A DNA stretch of 5,626 nt from an uncultured Erysipelotrichaceae bacterium (lineage in GTDB: Bacteria; Bacillota_I; Bacilli_A; Erysipelotrichales; Erysipelotrichaceae). The stretch spans positions 1 to 5,626 of the forward strand of contig CALCFG010000089.1 in the NCBI GenBank assembly GCA_937900565.1, read 5' to 3'. Numbering within the stretch: position 1 is the first letter of the stretch; each line of letters begins with the position of its first letter. Positions 1 through 5,626 of the stretch are shown piece after piece. A program made the position numbers and the translations under genes. The notes under the pieces were generated by a model. It had not been told where the DNA came from and did no database searches. It saw only the letters and a list, made by a program, of their open reading frames with translations.

Positions 1-739
1 AACGCATTACAGCAATATCACTTTCATGCTCCACAACAGCATAGTCAAACGAAATTTTAGTTAACGTATCGTAACGATTAAATAAATCATAATAATCACT
101 AAATTCAATCAATTCATGCGCACGTTGCAATACATGATCAATCTTTAAAGCAAATACACCACCATTCCATAACGCACCCTGGCTTATATACTCTTTAGCG
201 ATACTTTCCGTAGGTTTTTCTTTAAAGCAACTAACTTTGGATACATTATCTTTAGATTCAGGAATAATATAACCATACTTTTCACTTGGATAAGTGGGCT
301 CAATACCCATTAAAGCTAAGTTAACACCTTCTTTAGCTGCAAGATTACCTAAACCTTGCACTGTTTGAAAATAATCATCATTAACATACGGATCCACTGG
401 GCAAATCACAACTACTTCACTATCATCCACATGCTTTACATCCTTTAAATAGGCACACGCCAGTGCAATGGCAGGAAATGTATCTTTACGACAAGGTTCC
501 ACACAGACATTCACATTATCTTTTAATTGATTCATAATCGTGGAAACTTGAGTTTTACTCGTTGCAATGGTGACTTGAGCGTTATCAATATTGGAACTGA
601 TTTGTCGATAAACACGTTGAACCATTGATTCATAAGTATCATCTTGTTTGAATAATTTTAAAAATTGTTTGCTACGTACATCATTACTTAATGGCCATAG
701 CCGTTTGCCACTGCCACCACTTAATAAAACAATTTGCAT
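1..739 (-). CDS. manC: Mannose-1-phosphate guanylyltransferase (GDP-mannose pyrophosphorylase), N-terminal 246 residues, truncated by window edge
   Basis: The enzyme makes GDP-mannose from mannose-1-phosphate and GTP in the cytoplasm, the entry step to the GDP-fucose made by its two neighbours. Seen directly: translation from the ATG at 739 gives the nucleotidyltransferase signature LSGGSGKRLWPLS (residues 6-18) followed by KQF (24-26). Further on are VEPCRKDTFPA (80-90), CPVDPYV (113-119), the FKEKP motif (172-176), WNGGVF (191-196) and FDYAVVE (231-237) near the truncated end. All are family hallmarks in the expected order. The frame is open to base 2 with no stop, so the gene continues left of the window. 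Family members are about 350 residues, or about 470 when fused to a phosphomannose isomerase cupin; which type this is cannot be seen. The start lies 8 bp after the fcl stop, with a modest GGTAGG ribosome site overlapping the fcl 3' end, implying coupled translation. It is the third gene of a gmd-fcl-manC operon. Confidence 0.95.
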   Translation of the reverse strand, partial: MQIVLLSGGSGKRLWPLSNDVRSKQFLKLFKQDDTYESMVQRVYRQISSNIDNAQVTIATSKTQVSTIMNQLKDNVNVCVEPCRKDTFPAIALACAYLKDVKHVDDSEVVVICPVDPYVNDDYFQTVQGLGNLAAKEGVNLALMGIEPTYPSEKYGYIIPESKDNVSKVSCFKEKPTESIAKEYISQGALWNGGVFALKIDHVLQRAHELIEFSDYYDLFNRYDTLTKISFDYAVVEHESDIAVMR

Positions 740-747
740 ATATGTAC

Positions 748-1692
748 CTACCGTTCCGCCCGATATGGATTATTTAAAAAGTCTTGATAAGCCAATTCAA
801 TACCTTCTTCCAATTCCACTTGATACTTAAATCCTAACGATTCAAGTTTACTAACATCCAATAATTTACGTGGGGTTCCATCTGGTTTAGAAGTATCCCA
901 ACAGATTTCTCCTTGATAGCCAATAACCTTAGCTACCAACTCCGTTAAATCTTTAATACTAATTTCTTTACCTGTACCAACATTTACAGTTTCATTACCA
1001 CTGTAATGATTCATACAAAACACACAAGCATCGGCTAAATCATCAACATATAAAAATTCTCTTAATGGAGTGCCTGTTCCCCAACAAGTAACACTGGTTA
1101 AACCATTTTCTTTTGCTTCATGAAAACGACGAATTAACGCAGGTAATACATGAGAATGCGTTGGATGGTAATTATCATTAGGTCCATATAAATTAGTAGG
1201 CATTAAAGAAATATAATCACAACCATATTGTCGATTTAAATATTCACAATATTTTAAACCACTAATTTTAGCTAAAGCATATGCTTCATTAGTAGGCTCT
1301 AAACTACCTGTTAACAATTCACTTTCTTTAATTGGTTGTTTGGCAAGGCGTGGGTAAATGCAACTGCTACCTAAAAATTCAAGTTTTTTACAACCATTTT
1401 TCCAAGCAGAATGAATCACGTTCATTTCAAGCGTCATATTATCATACATAAAATCTGCCAACGCTTCACTATTGGCGACAATTCCACCCACTTTAGCCGC
1501 TGCCAAAAAGACATAATCTGGTTTTTCTTGAGCAAAGAAAGCTTCCACAGCGTCTTGACGAGTAAGATCTAATTCACTATGGGTACGCGTAATGATATTC
1601 ATATATCCCTGACGATTTAAACTACGTACAATGGCACTACCAACCATCCCACGATGGCCAGCAACATATATTTTGGCATTTTTTTCCATCAT
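748..1692 (-). CDS. fcl: GDP-L-fucose synthase (GDP-4-keto-6-deoxymannose 3,5-epimerase/4-reductase)
   Basis: This bifunctional short-chain dehydrogenase epimerises and then NADPH-reduces the Gmd product to GDP-L-fucose. Seen, numbering from the ATG at 1692 (314 residues): the Rossmann motif GHRGMVG (12-18), LAAAKVGGI (63-71), GSSCIYP (108-114) and YALAK (138-142). Serine 109, Tyr138 and Lys142 form the reductase catalytic triad. Cys111 and His181 (in PTHSHVLPALIRRF) match the residues known in the family as the epimerase acid/base pair. The motif NLYGPNDN (167-174) is also intact. Length is normal for the family (about 310-320). Start choice: a GTG at 1704 in the same frame is possible, but it lies inside the AGGTGG ribosome site (1701-1706). 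That site is 8 bp before the ATG at 1692, which I prefer; ATG 1689 is another option. There are 12 bp between the gmd stop and this ATG, and 8 bp to manC. Known as fcl or wcaG. Confidence 0.95.
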   Translation of the reverse strand: MMEKNAKIYVAGHRGMVGSAIVRSLNRQGYMNIITRTHSELDLTRQDAVEAFFAQEKPDYVFLAAAKVGGIVANSEALADFMYDNMTLEMNVIHSAWKNGCKKLEFLGSSCIYPRLAKQPIKESELLTGSLEPTNEAYALAKISGLKYCEYLNRQYGCDYISLMPTNLYGPNDNYHPTHSHVLPALIRRFHEAKENGLTSVTCWGTGTPLREFLYVDDLADACVFCMNHYSGNETVNVGTGKEISIKDLTELVAKVIGYQGEICWDTSKPDGTPRKLLDVSKLESLGFKYQVELEEGIELAYQDFLNNPYRAER

Positions 1693-1700
1693 ATTATTTA

Positions 1701-1706
1701 CCACCT
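1701..1706 (-). promoter_or_regulatory. Ribosome binding site that decides the fcl start
   Basis: On the minus strand this reads AGGTGG, 8 bp before ATG 1692. It overlaps both the last bases of the gmd stop codon (TAG at 1707-1705) and the alternative GTG (1704-1702). A start codon cannot use a ribosome site that contains it, so the site argues for the ATG at 1692 and for translation of fcl coupled to termination of gmd. Confidence 0.75.
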
Positions 1707-2751
1707 ATTTTCCTAAGCTAGCTTTTTCTTTTTTAGCTAATTCCCGGTCATGTTTAGCCATAATTTCTACTAATTGTTCATAAGTTGTGGATTGTGGATT
1801 CCATCCAAGCACTGTTTTTGCTTTCGTAGGATCACCCCATAAATTATCCACATCCGTTGGTCTAAACCATGCTGGATTTACACAAACTAACATTTTACCG
1901 GTAACCACATCATAACCTTTTTCTTCCAATCCTTGACCTTCAAAACGTAAAGTAATGCCATTGGCAGCAAATGCTTTTTCAGTAAAATCACGCACTGTAT
2001 GTTGAACACCCGTGGCAATAACAAAATCTTCAGGTTGATCATGTTGCAACATTAACCACATGCATTCAACATAATCTTTCGCATAGCCCCAATCGCGCAA
2101 TGAATCCATATTGCCCAATTCTAAATGATCTTGTAACCCTTCTGCAATTCTTCCTGCAGCTAATGTAATTTTACGGGTAACAAAGTTTTCCCCACGACGT
2201 TCCGATTCATGGTTAAACAAAATACCATTAACCGCAAACATATCATAAGCTTCACGGTATTCTTTCGTAATCCAGAATCCATATTGTTTGGCAACAGCGT
2301 ATGGTGAATATGGATGGAAAGGTGTGGTTTCCTTTTGTGGTACTTCTTCTACCTTACCATATAATTCACTTGTACTTGCTTGATAGAATTTCGTTTTTTT
2401 CGTTAAGCCTAAAATACGAATGGCTTCTAAAATACGCAATACACCTAAAGCATCAACATCTCCTGAATATTCAGGTACATCAAAACTTACTTGCACGTGT
2501 GATTGTGCTGCTAAATTATAAACTTCGTCAGGTTGTACTAAGTTAAGGATACGAATCAAACTTGAACTATCGGTAAGATCCCCATCATGTAGTGTAATGG
2601 CACCTTTGGCAATTAAATGATCAATACGTGCCGTATTGGAAATGGAAGCACGACGCGTAATGCCATGCACTTCATAACCTTTTTCTAATAAAAATTCAGC
2701 TAAATAAGACCCATCTTGGCCCGTAATTCCTGTAATTAACGCTTTTTTCAT
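1705..2751 (-). CDS. gmd: GDP-mannose 4,6-dehydratase
   Basis: Gmd converts GDP-D-mannose to GDP-4-keto-6-deoxy-D-mannose with NADP, the first committed step to GDP-L-fucose and other 6-deoxyhexoses. Seen: the N-terminal Rossmann motif GITGQDG (8-14) directly followed by SYLAEFLL, then HGITRRAS (29-36), HDGDLTD (55-61) and YNLAAQSHVQVSF (78-90). Next come the STSELYG segment with Thr127 and Glu129, and YAVAK (Tyr151, Lys155), forming the Thr-Glu-Tyr-Lys catalytic set. NHESERRGENFVTRKI (180-195) is the conserved nucleotide-binding loop, and RDWGYAKDYV and WFRPTDVDNLWGD lie in the C-terminal half. At 348 residues it is full length, with no missing key residues. The ATG at 2751 is preceded by AGGAGA about 7 bp upstream. 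It is the first gene of the minus-strand operon, with fcl following after 12 bp. Its leader and promoter lie in the divergent region shared with the AraC-type gene. Confidence 0.97.
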   Translation of the reverse strand: MKKALITGITGQDGSYLAEFLLEKGYEVHGITRRASISNTARIDHLIAKGAITLHDGDLTDSSSLIRILNLVQPDEVYNLAAQSHVQVSFDVPEYSGDVDALGVLRILEAIRILGLTKKTKFYQASTSELYGKVEEVPQKETTPFHPYSPYAVAKQYGFWITKEYREAYDMFAVNGILFNHESERRGENFVTRKITLAAGRIAEGLQDHLELGNMDSLRDWGYAKDYVECMWLMLQHDQPEDFVIATGVQHTVRDFTEKAFAANGITLRFEGQGLEEKGYDVVTGKMLVCVNPAWFRPTDVDNLWGDPTKAKTVLGWNPQSTTYEQLVEIMAKHDRELAKKEKASLGK

Positions 2752-2780
2752 TTTATATCTCCTATTTTTATCTATTCTTT

Positions 2781-2809
2781 AGTATAAAAAACATAATTCA
2801 TATCGCCTA
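2781..2809 (-). promoter_or_regulatory. Candidate gmd operon promoter, good -10 and poor -35
   Basis: On the minus strand a -10 hexamer TATACT (2786-2781) lies about 30 bp before the gmd ATG. This predicts transcription starting near 2774 and a leader of roughly 23 nt carrying the AGGAGA ribosome site. At the expected 17-bp spacing the -35 (2809-2804) reads TAGGCG, a poor match to TTGACA. The nearest TTG-type hexamer, TTGCCC (2816-2811), would need a 24-bp spacer. A strong -10 with a poor -35 is typical of activator-dependent promoters; that last step is inference. Confidence 0.5.
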
Positions 2810-2817
2810 GGGGCAAT
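2802..2817. promoter_or_regulatory. Imperfect inverted repeat over the gmd -35 region, possible operator
   Basis: The plus strand reads ATCGCC-TAGG-GGCAAT. The 6-bp arms pair with one mismatch around a 4-bp centre. It is a GC-rich patch in otherwise very AT-rich intergenic DNA, and it covers the poor -35 of gmd. It also contains the perfect palindrome CCTAGG (2806-2811), 11 bp centre to centre from a second CTAG palindrome, TCTAGA (2817-2822). That is about one helical turn. The position suits a regulator binding site, but no protein can be assigned from sequence alone. Confidence 0.35.
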
Positions 2818-2888
2818 CTAGACTAAAAATAGCATAAAATTAACATTTACGTATTTCACGCAATATTCCCATAATTAAAAGGATTTAA

Positions 2889-2916
2889 TTGTAAATCTTA
2901 TAAATATTTTTATAAT
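2889..2916 (+). promoter_or_regulatory. Promoter of the AraC-family gene, placed for a leaderless transcript
   Basis: TTGTAA (2889-2894, four of six matches to the -35 consensus), a 16-bp spacer, then a perfect TATAAT (2911-2916). The start codon follows 6 bp later at 2923, so the predicted transcription start falls on or next to the A of the ATG. No Shine-Dalgarno sequence lies in the 30 bp before the ATG at usable spacing; the only purine patch, AAAAGGA (2877-2883), is about 40 bp away. An alternative -10, TATAAA (2899-2904), would give a leader of about 12 nt, also without a ribosome site. Confidence 0.55.
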
Positions 2917-2922
2917 TGTAGT

Positions 2923-3801
2923 ATGGAATTAAATGAATCATCTTTTGTTAATGAAAAAGTCCTCAGTCAACGAAAACTGTATACCCCAAGTGAATTCGCG
3001 AAAGAAAATTTACTTTACTTACAAGAAGTCGGTTCTTTAAAAGCGTTATCACCCCATCAAAGTGGACGCGAAAACTTAAATTCATTACTTTTCTTTATTG
3101 TATTGGATGGTCAAGGTAGCATTACTTACCAACATATTACAACACCATTACATAAAGGAAATGCAGTATTTATACATTGCAATCAACCTTATATTCATGC
3201 AACTAATGATCCATTATGGTCCATTCAATGGGTGCACTTCTATGCCCATAATGCATTAAATCTTTACCACAAATATAAACAGCGTGGCGGATCTGATGTC
3301 TTGGAGTTAGATAATATTGATGACTACAGTCACCTATTAACTTCCATCTATCAATTAGCAATATCAGATGATTATTTAAAAGATATGCATATCTACCAAT
3401 ATTTAGTCAATCTTATGACAAAACTCATGGAAAAAAGTTGGAATCCTATGACTCCAACCAATCAACCAAAGTTCCAAGAATTTTTAGCTATACGTAGCTA
3501 CCTAGATACTCACTACTTGGATAATATCACCTTAGATGAACTTGCCAATCAATTTGTCATTCATAAAATGACACTGATTCGTCAATTTAAATCTTTCTTT
3601 GGCACTACCATTGGTCAATACATTCAACACAAACGCTTAACCCAAGCCAAGGAAATGTTACGCTACCAAAGCGAAAGTATTGAACAAATTGCCTATCAAT
3701 GTGGTTATGATGATGCCAATTACTTTATCCGTCTTTTTAAAAAATTCGAGGGAACTACTCCTTATCAATACCGTAAGTCTTGGCAAAATACACACCGATA
3801 A
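2923..3801 (+). CDS. AraC/XylS-family transcriptional regulator with N-terminal cupin sensor domain
   Basis: A 292-residue DNA-binding regulator of the sugar-responsive type. Seen: an N-terminal cupin-like region (about 55-100), with a beta-rich stretch LLFFIVLDGQGSITY and a following KGNAVFIHCNQPYIHA segment that resembles the effector-binding arm of MsmR/RafR-like members. The C-terminal domain (about 185-285) has two helix-turn-helix units. The first is ITLDELANQFVIHKMTLIRQ (202-221) and the second is IEQIAYQCGYDDANYFIRLF (253-272), then KKFEGTTPYQYR, the classic AraC signature ending. No membrane segment or signal peptide. The only plausible start is the ATG at 2923: the frame is blocked by a TAA at 2872, and no ATG, GTG or TTG lies between in frame. 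It ends in tandem stops TAA TAA. It is divergent from gmd with 171 bp between, the arrangement usual for a regulator acting on its neighbour, but the target and ligand are unknown. Confidence 0.93.
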   Translation: MELNESSFVNEKVLSQRKLYTPSEFAKENLLYLQEVGSLKALSPHQSGRENLNSLLFFIVLDGQGSITYQHITTPLHKGNAVFIHCNQPYIHATNDPLWSIQWVHFYAHNALNLYHKYKQRGGSDVLELDNIDDYSHLLTSIYQLAISDDYLKDMHIYQYLVNLMTKLMEKSWNPMTPTNQPKFQEFLAIRSYLDTHYLDNITLDELANQFVIHKMTLIRQFKSFFGTTIGQYIQHKRLTQAKEMLRYQSESIEQIAYQCGYDDANYFIRLFKKFEGTTPYQYRKSWQNTHR

Positions 3802-3842
3802 TAATCATACCCAAAAACTACCGTATGTTTAACACACACAAT

Positions 3843-4776
3843 TTATAAATTCTTAAGACTGTACTTATCAGTACTCCTTTTTCGGTTAGATAGAGTGCAT
3901 CTAGGTAAGTTAATCCAGTATTTTTTCATTAACTCATTAACCTTTTGATTACTTGATAAATTAATAAACGTACCCTCCCCTTTATCAACAATCCTAAAGT
4001 CTTGCATAAAAGTAATTAACTCACTAGTATCAGACTTATTGTTAAAAACGTTAGTCTCCAACACTTTTAATAGGAATAAGCTAAGATAATTGATCAAGCA
4101 ATCTCCAGCAATTGCATTATTACAGGTACGCCGCTCGCGTCAAAAAGAATGATTTATCGAATGAATGAATCATTTAAATAGAAATTGTTACAGCTATAAG
4201 AAATCTTACTGAAATCTCTTTAATTAAAATTATTGTAAGAAGGTTAAATTGTTCAATGTTTTTGTTATACGATTCACCAATAAAAGATAATCCATCTTGT
4301 ACTTAATCAAAAGAAATTGAATTACTGTTATAAAGACGCGGAAATACTAAAGCTACCGTATTCTCTAAGGGACAAGGATGAATAATTCACGAAGAAGCAA
4401 GTTGAACAATCATGTCATAAATACTAAATTGAAAGTGCGTTTAATTGGATACAATATCAATCTTTTCCTTAACATTCATTTTTTCTAAAAGTCCATGAAT
4501 TAGAAAATGTCCTAAGTAATATTCTACTGGTTTACTAAAAGTACAAGGTCGTGTTTCATCTGCTAAAGCTGATGAACGCTTTTGGTTTTTCTCAGCTACA
4601 TAGTTGGTGTAATAAGTAATCGGATCAGGAATTGCTAGACAAATAAGATCTTGATCATATCTGAATGCTTCAACACTTTTGAAACGCAGTTGTCTTTTTC
4701 TTTATCCCAATAAGATTCATACATTTGCAAAATTGATACCTTTTTTCTTATTTTCTTTCCGTAAATAATAGCCCAT
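3843..4776 (-). pseudogene. Decayed IS1634-family transposase with internal deletion, frameshifts and nonsense codons
   Basis: Stitching minus-strand frames recovers an IS1634-type transposase. It begins with an ATG at 4776 behind an AGAGGA ribosome site: MGYYLRKENKKKGI, a frameshift, LQMYESYWDKEK, another frameshift near 4692, FKSVEAFRYDQDLI, IPDPITYY, ALADETRPCTFSKPVE and FSIYDMIVQLASS. Next come DGLSFIGESYNKNIEQFN, a frameshift, KRDFSKISYSCNNFYL and DASGVPVIMQL. The text then jumps near 4100 to the family C-terminus: YLSLFLLKVLE, ITFMQDFRIVDKGEGTFINL, a frameshift at the six-T run 3921-3926, and TGLTYLDALYLTEKG. Internal stops lie at 4441-4443, 4387-4389, 4303-4305 and 4154-4156. Intact members have roughly 550 residues or more; the missing part between DASGVPV and YLSLFLL is about 230 codons by memory of the family. 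The catalytic aspartate expected in the DCTNYYFE-like motif reads Ser here (YSCNNFYL). The 84-codon frame at 3843-4097, starting TTG, is only the C-terminal piece, not a separate gene. Family named from recognised motifs; the element ends were not found. Confidence 0.82.
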
Positions 4777-4901
4777 GATTCATCCTCTAAATTGTTCTTT
4801 CAAAAGTTATTTAATTATAGCAATGGAAGATAACTAGCTATTACTAAAGTTACAAATAGAAATAGAATTTAATTGATTTACTCCACTAACACCCTTAAAA
4901 A

Positions 4902-5243
4902 AAGTTATTGGCGTCTTTACCAAACTATAAAAAGCCAGCAAATAAAATCAAACGTTTACTTAATTAAGGAAAGCTTCGTAAGCTTACCAAAAATTTTTGT
5001 GAAACGAATGTTAATGCACCCGACTATTTAGTTGCCTTGCGATTTATTCACCATCTTATCTTTGTTTGATTATGCCCTTGCGTATTATAATTGGATTCCT
5101 GTAGTAGTTTATACATATACCAGTGCTACTTTTAAAAAGAATAAGAAAAAGCGTTATATCAATAGCATGGAACATTTACGTATCAAGATACGCCTCCAAC
5201 CGATTTAAGAATATTTAAAATAGTGATACGAAATTATTTATAA
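4902..5243 (+). pseudogene. Fragment of an AbiEi-like type IV antitoxin / winged-helix regulator, frameshifted
   Basis: AbiEi proteins are antitoxins of type IV toxin-antitoxin and abortive-infection systems; their N-terminal winged helix represses their own operon. Seen in three stitched plus-strand frames. First, about 4902-5066: LLASLPNYKKPANKIKRLL, an internal TAA at 4965, GKLRKLTKNFCETN, APDYLVALRFI. Second, from about 5059 to 5169: SLFDYALAYYNWIP, VYTYTSATFKKNKKKRY, NSM. Third, from 5169: GTFTYQDTPPTDLRIF, ending at TAA 5241-5243. The order matches family text of the type 'KISRLIKKGELIRLKRGLYET', 'PSYISFEYALSYYGLIPE', 'VYTFTSATFNKNK', 'GTFTYRDVP'. Only about 110 residues of a usually 200-residue or longer protein remain: the C-terminal half is gone, and no clear start codon or ribosome site survives. 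No AbiEii nucleotidyltransferase toxin lies in the window. The gene ends just before the apt terminator. Identity rests on motif memory, not a search. Confidence 0.68.
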
Positions 5244-5257
5244 AGAAATGACTTTAC

Positions 5258-5285
5258 AAAAAAGGAACGTCAGATTTGACGTTCC
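5258..5285 (-). terminator. Intrinsic terminator of apt
   Basis: A perfect 8-bp inverted repeat, GGAACGTC (5264-5271) and GACGTTCC (5278-5285), encloses a 6-nt loop. On the minus strand it is followed at once by a run of six T (the A run at 5263-5258). It sits 34 bp past the apt stop codon, in the right orientation for apt. The plus-strand side has no comparable T run, so it is one-directional and does not serve the AbiEi-like fragment. Confidence 0.88.
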
Positions 5286-5319
5286 ATTATATGTAAGAAA
5301 TCAATTTATTACGTAACAA

Positions 5320-5626
5320 TTAATATTTTAGTACAGTAAATACATCCAAGTCTTTTAATAATTCACGACCCTTTAAATCAGTTAATTCAATTAAGAATGC
5401 AGCACCAACAACTTCTCCACCCATTTGACGGATTAGTTTAGCGGTAGCTTCAACGGTTCCACCAGTTGCTAATAAATCATCAACGATTAATACGCGTTGA
5501 CCTGGTTTGATGGAATCAGCATGCATATGCAATTCATTGCTACCATATTCAAGATCATAACTGATTTTTACAGTTTCACGAGGTAATTTATTTGGTTTAC
5601 GTACTGGTACAAATCCACAATCAAGT
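5320..5626 (-). CDS. apt: Adenine phosphoribosyltransferase, C-terminal 101 residues, truncated by window edge
   Basis: Apt salvages adenine with PRPP to give AMP in the cytoplasm. Seen: the open frame enters the window at 5625 and reads GFVPVRKPNKLPRET, then ISYDLEYGSNELHMHADSI, then the type I phosphoribosyltransferase PRPP-binding motif VLIVDDLLATGGT with its two adjacent aspartates. After that come KLIRQMGGEVVGAAFLIEL, DLKGRELL and the C-terminal VFTVLKY, ending at TAA 5322-5320. These blocks and their order match Apt of Firmicutes, which are about 172 residues, so roughly 70 N-terminal residues lie right of the window. An internal ATG near 5532 is not the start, because conserved Apt sequence continues upstream of it. 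The gene is intact as far as visible and ends in its own terminator. It appears to be the core-genome boundary of the decayed segment to its left. Confidence 0.96.
   Translation of the reverse strand, partial: LDCGFVPVRKPNKLPRETVKISYDLEYGSNELHMHADSIKPGQRVLIVDDLLATGGTVEATAKLIRQMGGEVVGAAFLIELTDLKGRELLKDLDVFTVLKY

Noticed and set aside
648..830. 60-codon plus-strand open frame across the manC start and fcl end
   Set aside because: It is antisense to the well-supported manC and fcl coding sequence, shows no recognisable domain, and looks like a shadow frame.
2301..2546. 81-codon plus-strand open frame inside gmd
   Set aside because: It is fully antisense to conserved gmd coding sequence and has low-complexity hydrophobic text; a shadow frame.
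3861..3881. Possible terminator of the AraC gene: GTACT-TATC-AGTAC hairpin followed by a T-rich stretch
   Set aside because: The stem is only 5 bp and AT-containing, the T run is interrupted by TCC, and it lies within the transposase remnant about 60 bp past the stop; too weak to call.
3843..4097. 84-codon minus-strand frame as an independent small gene
   Set aside because: Its start is TTG, and its text matches the C-terminal end of IS1634 transposases, which continues in another frame past the six-T run at 3921-3926. It is a piece of the pseudogene.
3817..4361. Repeated 9-mer CTACCGTAT near 3818 and near 4352
   Set aside because: The second copy falls inside transposase coding text (NTVAL) rather than at an element end, so it is likely chance.
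4777..4901. Search for the right end of the insertion sequence or the start of the AbiEi-like gene
   Set aside because: No inverted repeat matching the region left of 3860, no target duplication and no start codon with a ribosome site could be recognised.
4970..4984. Hairpin made of two AAGCTT copies separated by CGT
   Set aside because: It lies inside the AbiEi-like reading text (GKLRKL), has no T run, and is explained by repeated Lys-Leu codons.
1..5626. CRISPR arrays, tRNA or rRNA genes
   Set aside because: No regularly spaced repeats, cloverleaf-like or ribosomal RNA sequence was seen on either strand.

Overview
The window looks like chromosome of an AT-rich, low-GC bacterium, most likely a Bacillota (Firmicutes) species. 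The evidence is AT-rich codon use, strong AGGAG/AGGTGG-type ribosome binding sites, an MsmR-like AraC regulator, a decayed IS1634-family transposase and a Firmicutes-style Apt C-terminus. The genus cannot be fixed from sequence reading alone.

Positions 1-2751 (minus strand) hold a compact operon read gmd, fcl, manC. Its products convert mannose-1-phosphate to GDP-mannose (ManC), GDP-mannose to GDP-4-keto-6-deoxymannose (Gmd), and that to GDP-L-fucose (Fcl). This is the activated fucose donor used for capsule, exopolysaccharide or glycoprotein glycan assembly. manC runs off the left edge, so the operon probably continues outside the window.

Positions 2752-2922 are a 171-bp divergent regulatory region. 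On the minus strand it has a gmd promoter with a good -10 but no good -35, overlapped by an imperfect inverted repeat. On the plus strand it has a near-consensus promoter whose -10 lies only 6 bp before the start codon of an AraC-family regulator (2923-3801), which suggests a leaderless message. The regulator is a natural candidate to control the sugar-nucleotide operon, but this is inference.

Positions 3802-5257 contain no intact gene. They hold two decayed pseudogenes: an internally deleted, frameshifted IS1634-family transposase (minus strand, 3843-4776) and a frameshifted fragment of an AbiEi-like type IV antitoxin/transcriptional regulator (plus strand, about 4902-5243). I found no AbiEii toxin partner. 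The 125 bp between them (4777-4901) shows nothing recognisable. This looks like an old accessory insertion in decay.

Positions 5258-5626 carry a strong intrinsic terminator and the 3' two-thirds of apt (adenine phosphoribosyltransferase, minus strand), a core purine-salvage gene that runs off the right edge.

No convincing new molecular system is present. The more interesting points are the leaderless regulator, the activator-type gmd promoter, and the two pseudogenes, which become visible only when frames are stitched together.
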